From positions 1 to 23,697 of IMG/VR virus record IMGVR_UViG_3300046010_000362: a stretch of 23,697 nucleotides of DNA, one strand, 5' to 3'. Both the position numbers and the translations under genes were made by a program. The notes beneath the pieces are model-generated. The model did no database searches and was not told the origin of the DNA. It saw only the letters and a list, made by a program, of their open reading frames with translations. Below, in pieces: positions 6,829 to 13,926 of this stretch (positions within the stretch are counted from its first letter, which is position 1; the number at the start of each line of letters is the position of its first letter). The DNA is from a virus.

Positions 6829-8898
6829 ATGACTACTAGTAGAGGTATTTACAGAGCACCTGGTGGGGTTGGAGATGCAGTAGCAGATACAAGTAACCAG
6901 TCTGCCACAGCTGTTGCGGCTGCGGCTGCGGCTGAAGCTAGTGCATTAGCAGCTGCTTCTAGTGCTACAACTGCCGCTGGATCTGCAACTAGTGCCTCAT
7001 CAAGTGCAACTACTGCTACCAGTCAGGCAACTTCTGCAACAAGTTCAGCAAGTGCTGCAACCACTTCTGCTAGTAATGCTGCTACAAGTGCAACAGCTGC
7101 CCAAACTGCTGAAACAAATGCAGAGACTGCTGAAACTAATGCTATAGCTAGTGCAGAGTTAGCTCAGGATTGGGCTACTAAAACTACAGGGCCAGTTGCA
7201 GGGAGTGAATACTCTGCTAAATATAATGCAACTCTTGCAGCAACTTCTGCAAATAATGCAAGTACTTCTGCAAGTGCTGCTTCAAGCAGTGCTTCTTCTG
7301 CCTCATTAAGTGAATCAACAGCTATAACAAAAGCTTTAGAAGCTTCTACTAGTGCATCTAGTGCGGCAACGTCTGCAACTAATGCTTCTACATCAGCATT
7401 AACAGCTACAACTAAAGCAAGTGAGGCTAGTTCTTCAGCTTCTAGTGCCGCATCTTCAGCATCAACAGCAACTACACAAGCCTCTAATGCTTCTACTAGT
7501 GCTTCTACTGCAACTACACAAGCTGGAATTGCTACAACTAAAGCAGGAGAAGCTGCTACTAGTGCATCTAATGCAGCATCAAGTGCATCAGCTTCAAGTA
7601 CATCTGCTACAAATTCTGCTAACAGTGCTACTGCTGCAAGTACAGCTCAAACAGCAGCCGAAACTGCTTTATCTTCTACACAAGCTATCTATGATAATTT
7701 TGATGATAGGTACCTAGGGGCTAAAGCAACAGATCCTACACTAGATAATGATGGTAATGCTCTAGTTATTGGAGCTTTATTTTTTAGTACAACAGACAAC
7801 ATTATGAAAGTGTATACTTCAACAGGATGGTTGTCTGCTTATGCTTCTTCATCAGGAGGTTTATTAGCAAGTAATAATTTATCAGACGTAGCTAGTAGTT
7901 CAGCATCTAGAACAAATTTAGGTTTAGGTTCTATTGCAACTCAAAATTCTAATTCAGTAAGTATTACTGGAGGAACAATTGATGGTGTAAGTCTACTTAA
8001 TATTGTTGATTTAGATGTAGCTAATAATGTTCAGATTGATGGTAACTTAACTGTATCTGGTACTACTGTAACTATTAATGCTACAAATTTAGCTGTTGAA
8101 GATAATATGATTTATCTTAATGAAGGGTCTATAGTATCAAACCCAGACTTAGGTATTGCAGGTAATTACAATGATGGTACTTATCGCCATGCTGGTATGT
8201 TTAGAGATGCTTCAGATGGTCGTTGGAAATTCTTTCACCAATATACATTAGAACCTGATGCTTCTGCTTATATAGATACAAGTCATGCTTCTTTTGCTTT
8301 AGCTGACTTACAAATTAATACTCTTTATGGAAATGTATCTGGTAATGTTACAGGTAATTTAACTGGTAATGCAGATACTGTTACAAATGGAGTAGTTACA
8401 TCTGGAAGTTACTCAGATCCTTCTTGGATTGTATCATTAGATGATGGCAAAGTACTCCCATCAATGACTGGTAACTCTGGAAAAGTTTTATTTACTGATG
8501 GTTCTAATAGTTATTGGGGAACTGTAGATTTAACTACTAAAGCAAATACTGATGGGTCTAATGCTACAGGTACTTGGGCAATATCTATCAGTGGAAATGC
8601 TGCTACAGTAACTAATGGAGTATATACTTCAGGTAGTTATTCTAATCCATCTTGGATTACTAGTTTAAATTATTCTAAGCTTACTGGGACTATTCCAACA
8701 TGGAATCAAAATACAACAGGAAATGCAGCAACTGCTACAAACTCAACAAACGCAACAAAACTTGTTACTACAAATTGGACTGTAGAAGAAGTATCAGGCG
8801 CATTGCATTTTAAAGTTGGCGGAGTTGCAAAAGCTAAACTTGATTCAAACGGAAACTTAACTGTTGTTGGTAACGTAACAGCTTACGGAACTATTTAA
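6829..8898 (+). CDS. Tail fibre/appendage protein with long Ala-Ser-Thr repeat stalk
   Basis: 689 aa. The N-terminal residues 1-25 (MTTSRGIYRAPGGVGDA) look like a short attachment segment. From about 20 to 285 the chain is almost only Ala, Ser and Thr with spaced Gln, Glu, Asn and Lys, a pattern of trimeric coiled-coil or fibrous stalks in phage side fibres. A conserved module follows at 289-340 (DNFDDRYLGAK...GALFFST..N.MKVYTSTGW), then NNLSDV...RTNLGLG and beta-helix-like repeats (ITGGTIDGV, VQIDGNLTVSG). Two similar blocks near residues 515-545 and 590-620 share VTNGV.TSGSYS.PSWI. These features fit a host-recognition fibre. The last 50 codons change in codon choice toward those of the next gene. 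ATG follows the previous stop after one base. Confidence 0.85.
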   Translation: MTTSRGIYRAPGGVGDAVADTSNQSATAVAAAAAAEASALAAASSATTAAGSATSASSSATTATSQATSATSSASAATTSASNAATSATAAQTAETNAETAETNAIASAELAQDWATKTTGPVAGSEYSAKYNATLAATSANNASTSASAASSSASSASLSESTAITKALEASTSASSAATSATNASTSALTATTKASEASSSASSAASSASTATTQASNASTSASTATTQAGIATTKAGEAATSASNAASSASASSTSATNSANSATAASTAQTAAETALSSTQAIYDNFDDRYLGAKATDPTLDNDGNALVIGALFFSTTDNIMKVYTSTGWLSAYASSSGGLLASNNLSDVASSSASRTNLGLGSIATQNSNSVSITGGTIDGVSLLNIVDLDVANNVQIDGNLTVSGTTVTINATNLAVEDNMIYLNEGSIVSNPDLGIAGNYNDGTYRHAGMFRDASDGRWKFFHQYTLEPDASAYIDTSHASFALADLQINTLYGNVSGNVTGNLTGNADTVTNGVVTSGSYSDPSWIVSLDDGKVLPSMTGNSGKVLFTDGSNSYWGTVDLTTKANTDGSNATGTWAISISGNAATVTNGVYTSGSYSNPSWITSLNYSKLTGTIPTWNQNTTGNAATATNSTNATKLVTTNWTVEEVSGALHFKVGGVAKAKLDSNGNLTVVGNVTAYGTI

Positions 8899-8900
8899 TT

Positions 8901-10358
8901 ATGGCATTAAACTCATCAGGAAAAATTAGTCTTGCTGGATCCACTGCTGGAGAATCTGTTGCATTAGAGCTTGGAAAGTCTGCAACTGGCATGATTAGCA
9001 TGAATGACACTGTTGTTCGTGCGCTTGCTGGCATTTCAACTGGCGTTATTCAGCTTGATGATTTTTATGGAAAAAGCTCTGAATCATTTTGGATTGCATG
9101 TATTAACGGATTAACAAACACCCCTAGGATGGCTGATAGGCATAATATAGATGTAGATGCAGCTGGAAACTTATATGTTTCAATACTAACATCCAATACA
9201 TCAAATGCCAGCATATTGCGATACCTTGTTAAGCTAAATCCACAAGGACAAGTTTTATTTTCAAGAGTTTTTGGAAACGCAACAAATCCTTCAACTGGGA
9301 ACGTTGGTACAAATTACGTTTACGTTGATAACGTAAATTCTTGGTATTATTTATTTGATAGCAATACGCTTGCAGCAACTACAGCTAATACATACACAAG
9401 AATCAGAAAATTTGATTTGAATGGCAATTTTATTTCAACTCAAATGGATTGGCATAAACCAAACAATTCATCAACCACACAAAGAACTGAGCCAACATCT
9501 GTAACAAGAATGGAAAACGGAAATATTCTTGTTACTTACGGCGTTGGTCGAGGCGTAAATGTTGTTTATAACTCTGATTTTACTTCAATTGTTTGGAGGC
9601 AAGGTTATTCATCTTCAACTGAATCATATAGTGGAGCTATAATCCCAAGCACTACATCAATGGTTAATTATAATGGCCGTATAAATAAATTTAGTTATAC
9701 TGGCGCTCTTGAAAAACAAATTAACCCTTCTTCTGGAGGATTGGCCGAATGTGCAGTTACAGCAACATCTGCTGGAGTTTTTACTATATACAGAGGATCT
9801 AGCTCCGCTACGCCGCCTGAAACTGATATATTTATTAAGCTTAACAATAATTTAGATTTTGTATCTGCGGTATATTTTCAAAAAACTACGGCTACTCGCT
9901 ACGATACCAATGCAGTAAATGCGGCGTTTGATTCAAGTGGGAATATTTACGCAGTAGGTTGCTCTAATCAATCCCCATCAGTCGCGCCTTACTTTACACT
10001 GTATAAATTAGATTCCAACTTAAATGTTATTTGGCAAAGGGCAATTACTATTAGCCCAAATCCAAACTTTTTTGGCGGAACCACTCTTGCATTAAAAAGC
10101 CAAATTCGAATAATTGGTAATTCGCTGTATATAAACACTGGGCGCTTTGTATTTAAATTAAATACCAACGGAAGTGGAACTGGAACATATAGCGTAAATG
10201 GATTTACTGTGACCTATTCAGCATTAAGTTTAGCTGCGGTTCCAATAACATACGCATTAACAACTACAGCTCTTTGGGCAACGCCAAGTATTGCTACAGG
10301 ATCAATATCGCAAACCGATACAAATGTTACATTAACAGCAAGCGTGCAAAACGTATAA
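8901..10358 (+). CDS. Predicted receptor-binding fibre protein with beta-propeller-like repeats
   Basis: 485 aa, starting 2 nt after the previous stop with only a weak ribosome site (translation coupling likely). The first 55-60 residues (MALNSSGKISLAGSTAGES ... GVIQLDDFYGKS) are a widespread N-terminal module of phage fibre and structural proteins, ending in the typical L.DFYGKS. The remainder contains repeated units of the type VDAAGNLYVS, FDLNGNFIS, FDSSGNIYAVG and KLDSNLNVIWQR, which resemble beta-propeller blades (SBBP/NHL-like). This suggests a propeller-shaped tip that binds a host surface structure. Codon choice differs from flanking genes: more GGA, GGC, AAC and GCG, fewer GGT and CGT. 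That fits acquisition of the host-range module by exchange. The binding partner cannot be told from the sequence. Confidence 0.72.
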   Translation: MALNSSGKISLAGSTAGESVALELGKSATGMISMNDTVVRALAGISTGVIQLDDFYGKSSESFWIACINGLTNTPRMADRHNIDVDAAGNLYVSILTSNTSNASILRYLVKLNPQGQVLFSRVFGNATNPSTGNVGTNYVYVDNVNSWYYLFDSNTLAATTANTYTRIRKFDLNGNFISTQMDWHKPNNSSTTQRTEPTSVTRMENGNILVTYGVGRGVNVVYNSDFTSIVWRQGYSSSTESYSGAIIPSTTSMVNYNGRINKFSYTGALEKQINPSSGGLAECAVTATSAGVFTIYRGSSSATPPETDIFIKLNNNLDFVSAVYFQKTTATRYDTNAVNAAFDSSGNIYAVGCSNQSPSVAPYFTLYKLDSNLNVIWQRAITISPNPNFFGGTTLALKSQIRIIGNSLYINTGRFVFKLNTNGSGTGTYSVNGFTVTYSALSLAAVPITYALTTTALWATPSIATGSISQTDTNVTLTASVQNV

Positions 10359-10398
10359 ATAAATGACAGATCTTGAACTTATAACTAAGGATTAAGGA

Positions 10399-10578
10399 AT
10401 GACTCCTGAAGAACAAAAAGAAATACACAAAGCTGCTATTAAAGAAGCTATAGGAGAGTGGCTAGATAAGCAGTTCATTACCTTAGGTAAGTGGACTCTT
10501 AAAGGATTATCTGCAATGGGCTTAGCAGTGCTTGTTTATCTGTGGGCAGCTGCTCATGGATGGACTATTAAACTATGA
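10399..10578 (+). CDS. Holin candidate with one membrane segment
   Basis: 59 aa, ATG at 10399 with AAGGA directly upstream (10394-10398, very short spacing; a second AAGG lies at 10387-10390). TGA at 10576-10578 overlaps the endolysin ATG as ATGA. The N-terminal half is a charged amphipathic helix (MTPEEQKEIHKAAIKEAIGEW). Residues about 33-53 form one hydrophobic segment (LKGLSAMGLAVLVYLWAAA), followed by a short tail HGWTIKL. Size, single membrane segment and position immediately before the endolysin fit a small holin of the class III / T7 gp17.5 kind, which would open the inner membrane and release the endolysin. A second membrane protein follows the endolysin, so which one is the holin is open. 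Confidence 0.7.
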   Translation: MTPEEQKEIHKAAIKEAIGEWLDKQFITLGKWTLKGLSAMGLAVLVYLWAAAHGWTIKL

Positions 10579-10988
10579 TTAACTCTCGTAAGTTAGAAGA
10601 CCTGCATCCAAAGGTTAAAACTCTTTGCGAAAAGTTTATTGCTTCTTGTGATAAACAAGGTATTGATATTTTAATTACTTCTACATACAGAGATGGGGAA
10701 TCACAAAGTGCTTTATATACTCAAGGTAGAACTACTCCTGGAAAGATTGTTACAAATGCTAATGCTGGACAATCCTTCCACAACTGGCGTGTTGCTTTCG
10801 ATTTTGTACCATTAGTAAATGGTAAGGCTCAATGGTCTGATGTAGGGCTATTTACTAAGTGTGGAGAAATAGCAGAGTCTGTTGGATTAGAGTGGGCTGG
10901 ACGTTGGACTAAGTTTAAAGAGTTAGCACATTGTCAATATACTAATGGATTAAAGTTAGCAGACTTTCAAGCAGGTAAAACATTTTGA
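10575..10988 (+). CDS. Endolysin, M15-family zinc peptidase (L-Ala-D-Glu or D-Ala-D-Ala type)
   Basis: 137 aa. It cuts peptide cross-links or stems in peptidoglycan during lysis. The M15 signature is visible: Arg39 in STYRDGESQSALY, the H-x6-D zinc motif SFHNWRVAFD (H69 and D76), and an ExxH motif ELAH, with E116 as likely catalytic base and H119 as third zinc ligand. The usual Gly in SxHxxGxAxD is Arg72 here, a modest deviation. There is no signal peptide, so it depends on a holin, matching the membrane-protein genes on both sides. The length equals that of compact single-domain phage endolysins such as T5 lysin. Start ATG overlaps the previous stop (ATGA); the stop overlaps the next TTG start. 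Confidence 0.92.
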   Translation: MINSRKLEDLHPKVKTLCEKFIASCDKQGIDILITSTYRDGESQSALYTQGRTTPGKIVTNANAGQSFHNWRVAFDFVPLVNGKAQWSDVGLFTKCGEIAESVGLEWAGRWTKFKELAHCQYTNGLKLADFQAGKTF

Positions 10989-11176
10989 GTAAACCTTGGT
11001 ATAAAAGTAAAACAGTTTGGTTTAATGCAGCTTCGGCTGCTTTAATTGCTATTGAATCTAGTATACATGTTCTTCAAGATGTGCTAGGTCCAGCTTCTTA
11101 TCTTCCTCTAGTTGGCTTAGTAGCTGCAGGTAATATTATATTAAGAACAGTATCAACAGGTAAACTTACTAGATGA
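10985..11176 (+). CDS. Second holin-like protein with two membrane segments
   Basis: 63 aa from TTG 10985, which overlaps the endolysin stop as TTGA; an AGG-containing ribosome site (GCAGGT) lies about 8 nt upstream. The protein begins SKPWYKSKTVWFN, a common opening of phage holin-like proteins. It has two hydrophobic stretches (about residues 14-32 and 40-56) and ends with the pattern NIILRTVSTGKLTR, in line with phage holin C-termini. It could be the holin, an antiholin or a partner of the one-TM protein upstream of the endolysin. Its ATGA-type junction with the next gene keeps it within the lysis operon. Family recognition is from pattern memory, with no alignment run. Confidence 0.75.
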   Translation: MSKPWYKSKTVWFNAASAALIAIESSIHVLQDVLGPASYLPLVGLVAAGNIILRTVSTGKLTR

Positions 11177-11619
11177 TTACTATTTTAGCACAGAAGTATT
11201 GGAAACAGCTTGCAGGAATAGCCTTAATTCTCATTATCTTTTTGTTTGGATGGTATAAGGGCTATAGTTATGAACATGAGAAATTTAGTGCCTTTGTGTT
11301 GCAAACAGAAGTTAATGCTAAATTACAAGAACAAAAAGTAGAAGAGTTACAAAAGTCTCAGAAGAAAGTAACAGATAATGTATCTAAAGGATATTCAAAT
11401 GCTATTAAGAAGTTTAGTACTACTACTGTTAGTAAGCGGGTGTACAACAATACAACCTCAAGCAGTGAAGTGTCCAACATACCCAACTCCACCAGCACAG
11501 TTGATGGAGAAACCAAGAGCAATTTATCTAGTACCATCAGAGATTGTTCCTTAGATGTAATACAATTACTTTATTTGCAACAATGGATTAAAGAACAAGA
11601 GATTATTAATGAGTGGTAA
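11173..11619 (+). CDS. Inner-membrane spanin (Rz-like)
   Basis: 148 aa, ATG at 11173 overlapping the preceding TGA. The N-terminus has one membrane segment (about residues 12-29, LAGIALILIIFLFGWYKG). It is followed by a periplasmic coiled coil (residues about 35-85, many Lys/Gln/Glu), a Ser/Thr/Asn-rich linker (SSSEVSNIPNSTSTVDGE), and a C-terminal helix containing RDCSLDVIQLLYLQQW. This is the layout of i-spanins, which span the periplasm with an outer-membrane lipoprotein partner and fuse the two membranes as the last step of lysis in Gram-negative hosts. The partner gene is embedded in the +1 frame at 11399-11554, which strongly supports the call. Its low-complexity linker is where the second frame lies. 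Confidence 0.85.
   Translation: MITILAQKYWKQLAGIALILIIFLFGWYKGYSYEHEKFSAFVLQTEVNAKLQEQKVEELQKSQKKVTDNVSKGYSNAIKKFSTTTVSKRVYNNTTSSSEVSNIPNSTSTVDGETKSNLSSTIRDCSLDVIQLLYLQQWIKEQEIINEW
11399..11554 (+). CDS. Outer-membrane spanin lipoprotein (Rz1-like), embedded in the i-spanin gene
   Basis: 51 aa in the +1 frame wholly inside the i-spanin gene: ATG at 11399, TAG at 11552-11554. An AAAGGA ribosome site (11386-11391) sits 7 nt upstream, although it is inside coding sequence. The protein opens with a short lipoprotein signal, MLLRSLVLLLLVSGC. The lipobox LVSGC ends at Cys15, the predicted lipidated residue (codon 11441-11443). The mature part is only 37 residues and Pro-rich (CPTYPTPPAQLMEKP) with a second Cys25 that might form an intermolecular disulfide. 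Lipobox, size, proline content and embedded location all match lambda-type Rz1. It would anchor in the outer membrane and bind the i-spanin across the periplasm. Confidence 0.9.
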   Translation: MLLRSLVLLLLVSGCTTIQPQAVKCPTYPTPPAQLMEKPRAIYLVPSEIVP

Positions 11620-11630
11620 TTAAAAAGTAG

Positions 11631-11659
11631 TTGACAAATATACTATATTGTGGTATAAT
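11631..11659 (+). promoter_or_regulatory. Consensus sigma-70 promoter ahead of the tail block
   Basis: TTGACA at 11631-11636, exactly 17 bp, then TATAAT at 11654-11659 with TGG upstream (extended -10). The predicted start is about 11666, only some 18 nt before the ATG of the tail tube A gene. It sits in the 64-nt gap after the i-spanin stop and restarts transcription for the tail and ejection genes, which lie downstream of the capsid terminator. Confidence 0.9.
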
Positions 11660-11669
11660 TGTGGTATAA
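11648..11669 (+). repeat. Perfect 11-bp tandem repeat containing the extended -10 element
   Basis: TTGTGGTATAA occurs twice back to back (11648-11658 and 11659-11669). The first copy provides the promoter -10. The second copy gives TATAAC at 11665-11670, about one helical turn downstream and over the predicted transcription start. Confidence 0.95.
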
Positions 11670-11683
11670 CTTAGGAAAGTATA

Positions 11684-12325
11684 ATGAATTATTTAGATAT
11701 TGTCAATAGTATTTTACGTAGACTTAGAGAAAATGAGGTGTCTTCTGTTCAAGAAACTCCTTATAGTAAACTTATTGGCGATCTAGTTAATGTAGTTAAA
11801 AGAGAAGTAGAGGACACTTGGGATTGGTCGGCTCTACGTACAACATTAACTGCAGTAACTACTAGTACTTTATTTAACTATGAACTACAAGGTTCTACTA
11901 CTCGTATTAGAATCTTAGATATGTTTAATGATACTGATAATATCATTATGCAACAACGTAGTACTAAGTGGTTTGATAGACAATTCTTACTTACAAATCC
12001 TGAGAATGGTTCTCCATATTACTATAATTTTAATGGTGTTTCTTCAGATGGAGATAGTCAAGTAGACTTCTATCCAATCCCTGATGGAGCTTATAGTATT
12101 AGAATTAACTGTATTATTCCTCAAGAGAAGTTAGTAAACAATACAGATAGAATACTTGTACCTGCTGATGTAGTTATTGAAGGTACTATTTCTCGTGCTA
12201 TTTCAGAACGAGGAGATGATGGTGGTAATGCAGAACATGAAATGCGTTATCGTAGTATGTTGGCAGATTATATTGCTATTGAATCTGGTCAACGTATGGA
12301 TGAAATTACTTGGAGTCCTTACTAA
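11684..12325 (+). CDS. Tail tubular protein A / head-to-tail adaptor
   Basis: 213 aa, close in size to T7 gp11. ATG is preceded by TAACTTAGGAAA, the same 12 bases that precede the portal gene, giving an AGGA ribosome site. The N-terminal half is helical (MNYLDIVNSILRRLRENEV, then a WDWSALRTTL stretch typical of gp11-like adaptors). The second half is a beta domain (VDFYPIPDGAYSIRINCII) followed by a C-terminal helix. This protein forms the ring that joins portal to tail nozzle. It is the first gene after the 11631 promoter and is followed at once by the nozzle gene (TAATG junction), the order seen in T7-like phages. Confidence 0.85.
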   Translation: MNYLDIVNSILRRLRENEVSSVQETPYSKLIGDLVNVVKREVEDTWDWSALRTTLTAVTTSTLFNYELQGSTTRIRILDMFNDTDNIIMQQRSTKWFDRQFLLTNPENGSPYYYNFNGVSSDGDSQVDFYPIPDGAYSIRINCIIPQEKLVNNTDRILVPADVVIEGTISRAISERGDDGGNAEHEMRYRSMLADYIAIESGQRMDEITWSPY

Positions 12326-13926
12326 TGCCTGGTGCTTTAAAAGCAGCAAGTAATGCTACGCTAGGTTTCTTGGGTTTAAATACTCAAGAGAGTGGTGTGA
12401 CTCTTGAATCAGGGTACGCTAAGAAAGCTATTAACTGTGTAATTGATAAGTATGGTAGGTTAGGTAGTCGTCGTGGATGGCAGACTCTAACAACTAATAA
12501 TGGTGATCTAGCAGACTCAGAGTATATTGAATCTATCTTTGAGTTTAGAGATGTAGGAGGTAACTCTACTTTCTTATCTGCTGGTGGTGGTAAGTTATTC
12601 TCAGGTACTACTACATTAACTAGAAAATTAGTTTATGGAGCAGACTCTGGTGGTCCAGTTCCTTTAGTAACTCAACCTACATTTTCAGGTAATCGTTGGC
12701 AATGGGCAGCATTACAAGAAAATGCAGGAGCTGCTGCTGAGTCTTATGCCTTTGCTGCTCAAGGTGGTAATAGAATGATGGTATACAGAGAAGGTGCTCA
12801 TAGTGGCCCTTATGTATTTCAAAGAATTGGTGATTATGGAACAGCCCCAAGTGGTTTAGGTTTATTTGATCCTGATTGTGTTCATGCTGCTTTTGGTAGA
12901 TTATGGACTGGTAGAGTTACTGAAAATAAAACAACAGTATTCTATAGTAGACTTTTAGATGGTGCTCATTTTTCAGGTACAGGATCTGGATTACTAGACA
13001 TTGGTGCAGTAGTTGGAGGCAACGATGAAATTGTTGCTATTAGTTCTTACAATAAATTTTTAATTATCTTTTGTTCTAATAACATTGTTGTTTATGATAA
13101 TGCAGATGATCCTACTACAATTGCACTAGCTGATGTTATTAATGGTGTAGGTTGTATTGCTAGAGATTCTGTACAACAAACAGGTACTGACTTAATCTTT
13201 TTGTCTAAGAGTGGACTACGTTCTTTACGAAGAACTGTTGAAGAAAAGTCTATGCCAATGAGAGAGCTATCTCTTAACATTCGTGATGACTTGGTTAATT
13301 ATATTAATGGTGAAAGTCTTACTAATGTTAAAAGTGTTTACTTTGAAAGAGATGCTTTTTATTTATTAGTTTTACCTGGACTTAAACAATCTATTTATTT
13401 TGATTTACGACAAACACTTCCTAATGGCGCTTCAAGAACTACCATATGGAATAACTTAGTACCTAAGGCTTTATGTGCTACTTATGATCGTAACTTATAT
13501 TTAGGTATGGCTGGTGGTATAGGAAGATATTTTGGATATGACGATAGAGGGGACTCTTATCGTTTAGAGTATACTACTTCTAATACAGATGTAGGTGAAC
13601 CATTTACTCTTAAGTTTTTAAAGAAAGCTAAAGTAATTGTAATTGCATCAGGTACTCAAGACATTATTATTAAGTATGGTTTTGATTACAGTAATACTTC
13701 TTCTTCTAGAACTTATGCTAAAGACTTTGTATCTGGAGCTTCACAATATAATATTTCAGAGTATAACATTGGTGAGTTTACCTCTGGAACTTCTATCTCT
13801 GAGATTGATTTAAACTTAGGTGGGTCTGGTAAAGTACTAGAGTTTGGTGTTGAATGTACTATTGATGGTGCTCCAGTAAGCTTACAACAAATGACAGTGT
13901 ATTTAAAAACAGGAAAATTAGCATGA
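12325..13926 (+). CDS. Tail tubular protein B / tail nozzle
   Basis: 533 aa from ATG 12325, which overlaps the preceding TAA as TAATG. An in-frame TTG 15 bases earlier lies inside the adaptor gene and is not needed. The opening contains CVIDKYGRLGSRRGW, a frequent motif at the start of podovirus nozzle proteins. The rest is almost all beta strands with many short Gly/Ser/Asn turns (GGGKLFSGTT, FGRLWTGRV, YFGYDDRGDSYRLEY), consistent with the propeller-like fold of T7 gp12 and P22 gp10 proteins. It would form the lower tail tube and hold the fibres. It is shorter than T7 gp12 (about 790 aa). The stop overlaps the next start as ATGA. Confidence 0.78.
   Translation: MPGALKAASNATLGFLGLNTQESGVTLESGYAKKAINCVIDKYGRLGSRRGWQTLTTNNGDLADSEYIESIFEFRDVGGNSTFLSAGGGKLFSGTTTLTRKLVYGADSGGPVPLVTQPTFSGNRWQWAALQENAGAAAESYAFAAQGGNRMMVYREGAHSGPYVFQRIGDYGTAPSGLGLFDPDCVHAAFGRLWTGRVTENKTTVFYSRLLDGAHFSGTGSGLLDIGAVVGGNDEIVAISSYNKFLIIFCSNNIVVYDNADDPTTIALADVINGVGCIARDSVQQTGTDLIFLSKSGLRSLRRTVEEKSMPMRELSLNIRDDLVNYINGESLTNVKSVYFERDAFYLLVLPGLKQSIYFDLRQTLPNGASRTTIWNNLVPKALCATYDRNLYLGMAGGIGRYFGYDDRGDSYRLEYTTSNTDVGEPFTLKFLKKAKVIVIASGTQDIIIKYGFDYSNTSSSRTYAKDFVSGASQYNISEYNIGEFTSGTSISEIDLNLGGSGKVLEFGVECTIDGAPVSLQQMTVYLKTGKLA

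Noticed and set aside
7421-7717. 98-aa Leu/Gln-rich ORF in the alternate frame of the fibre stalk
   Set aside because: It is a frame shadow of the Ala/Ser/Thr repeats (GCT, ACT read as CTA/TGC) and has low-complexity composition only.
12310-12324. TTG start for the nozzle gene at 12310
   Set aside because: ATG 12325 forms a TAATG junction with the adaptor gene, the same coupling used elsewhere in this genome.
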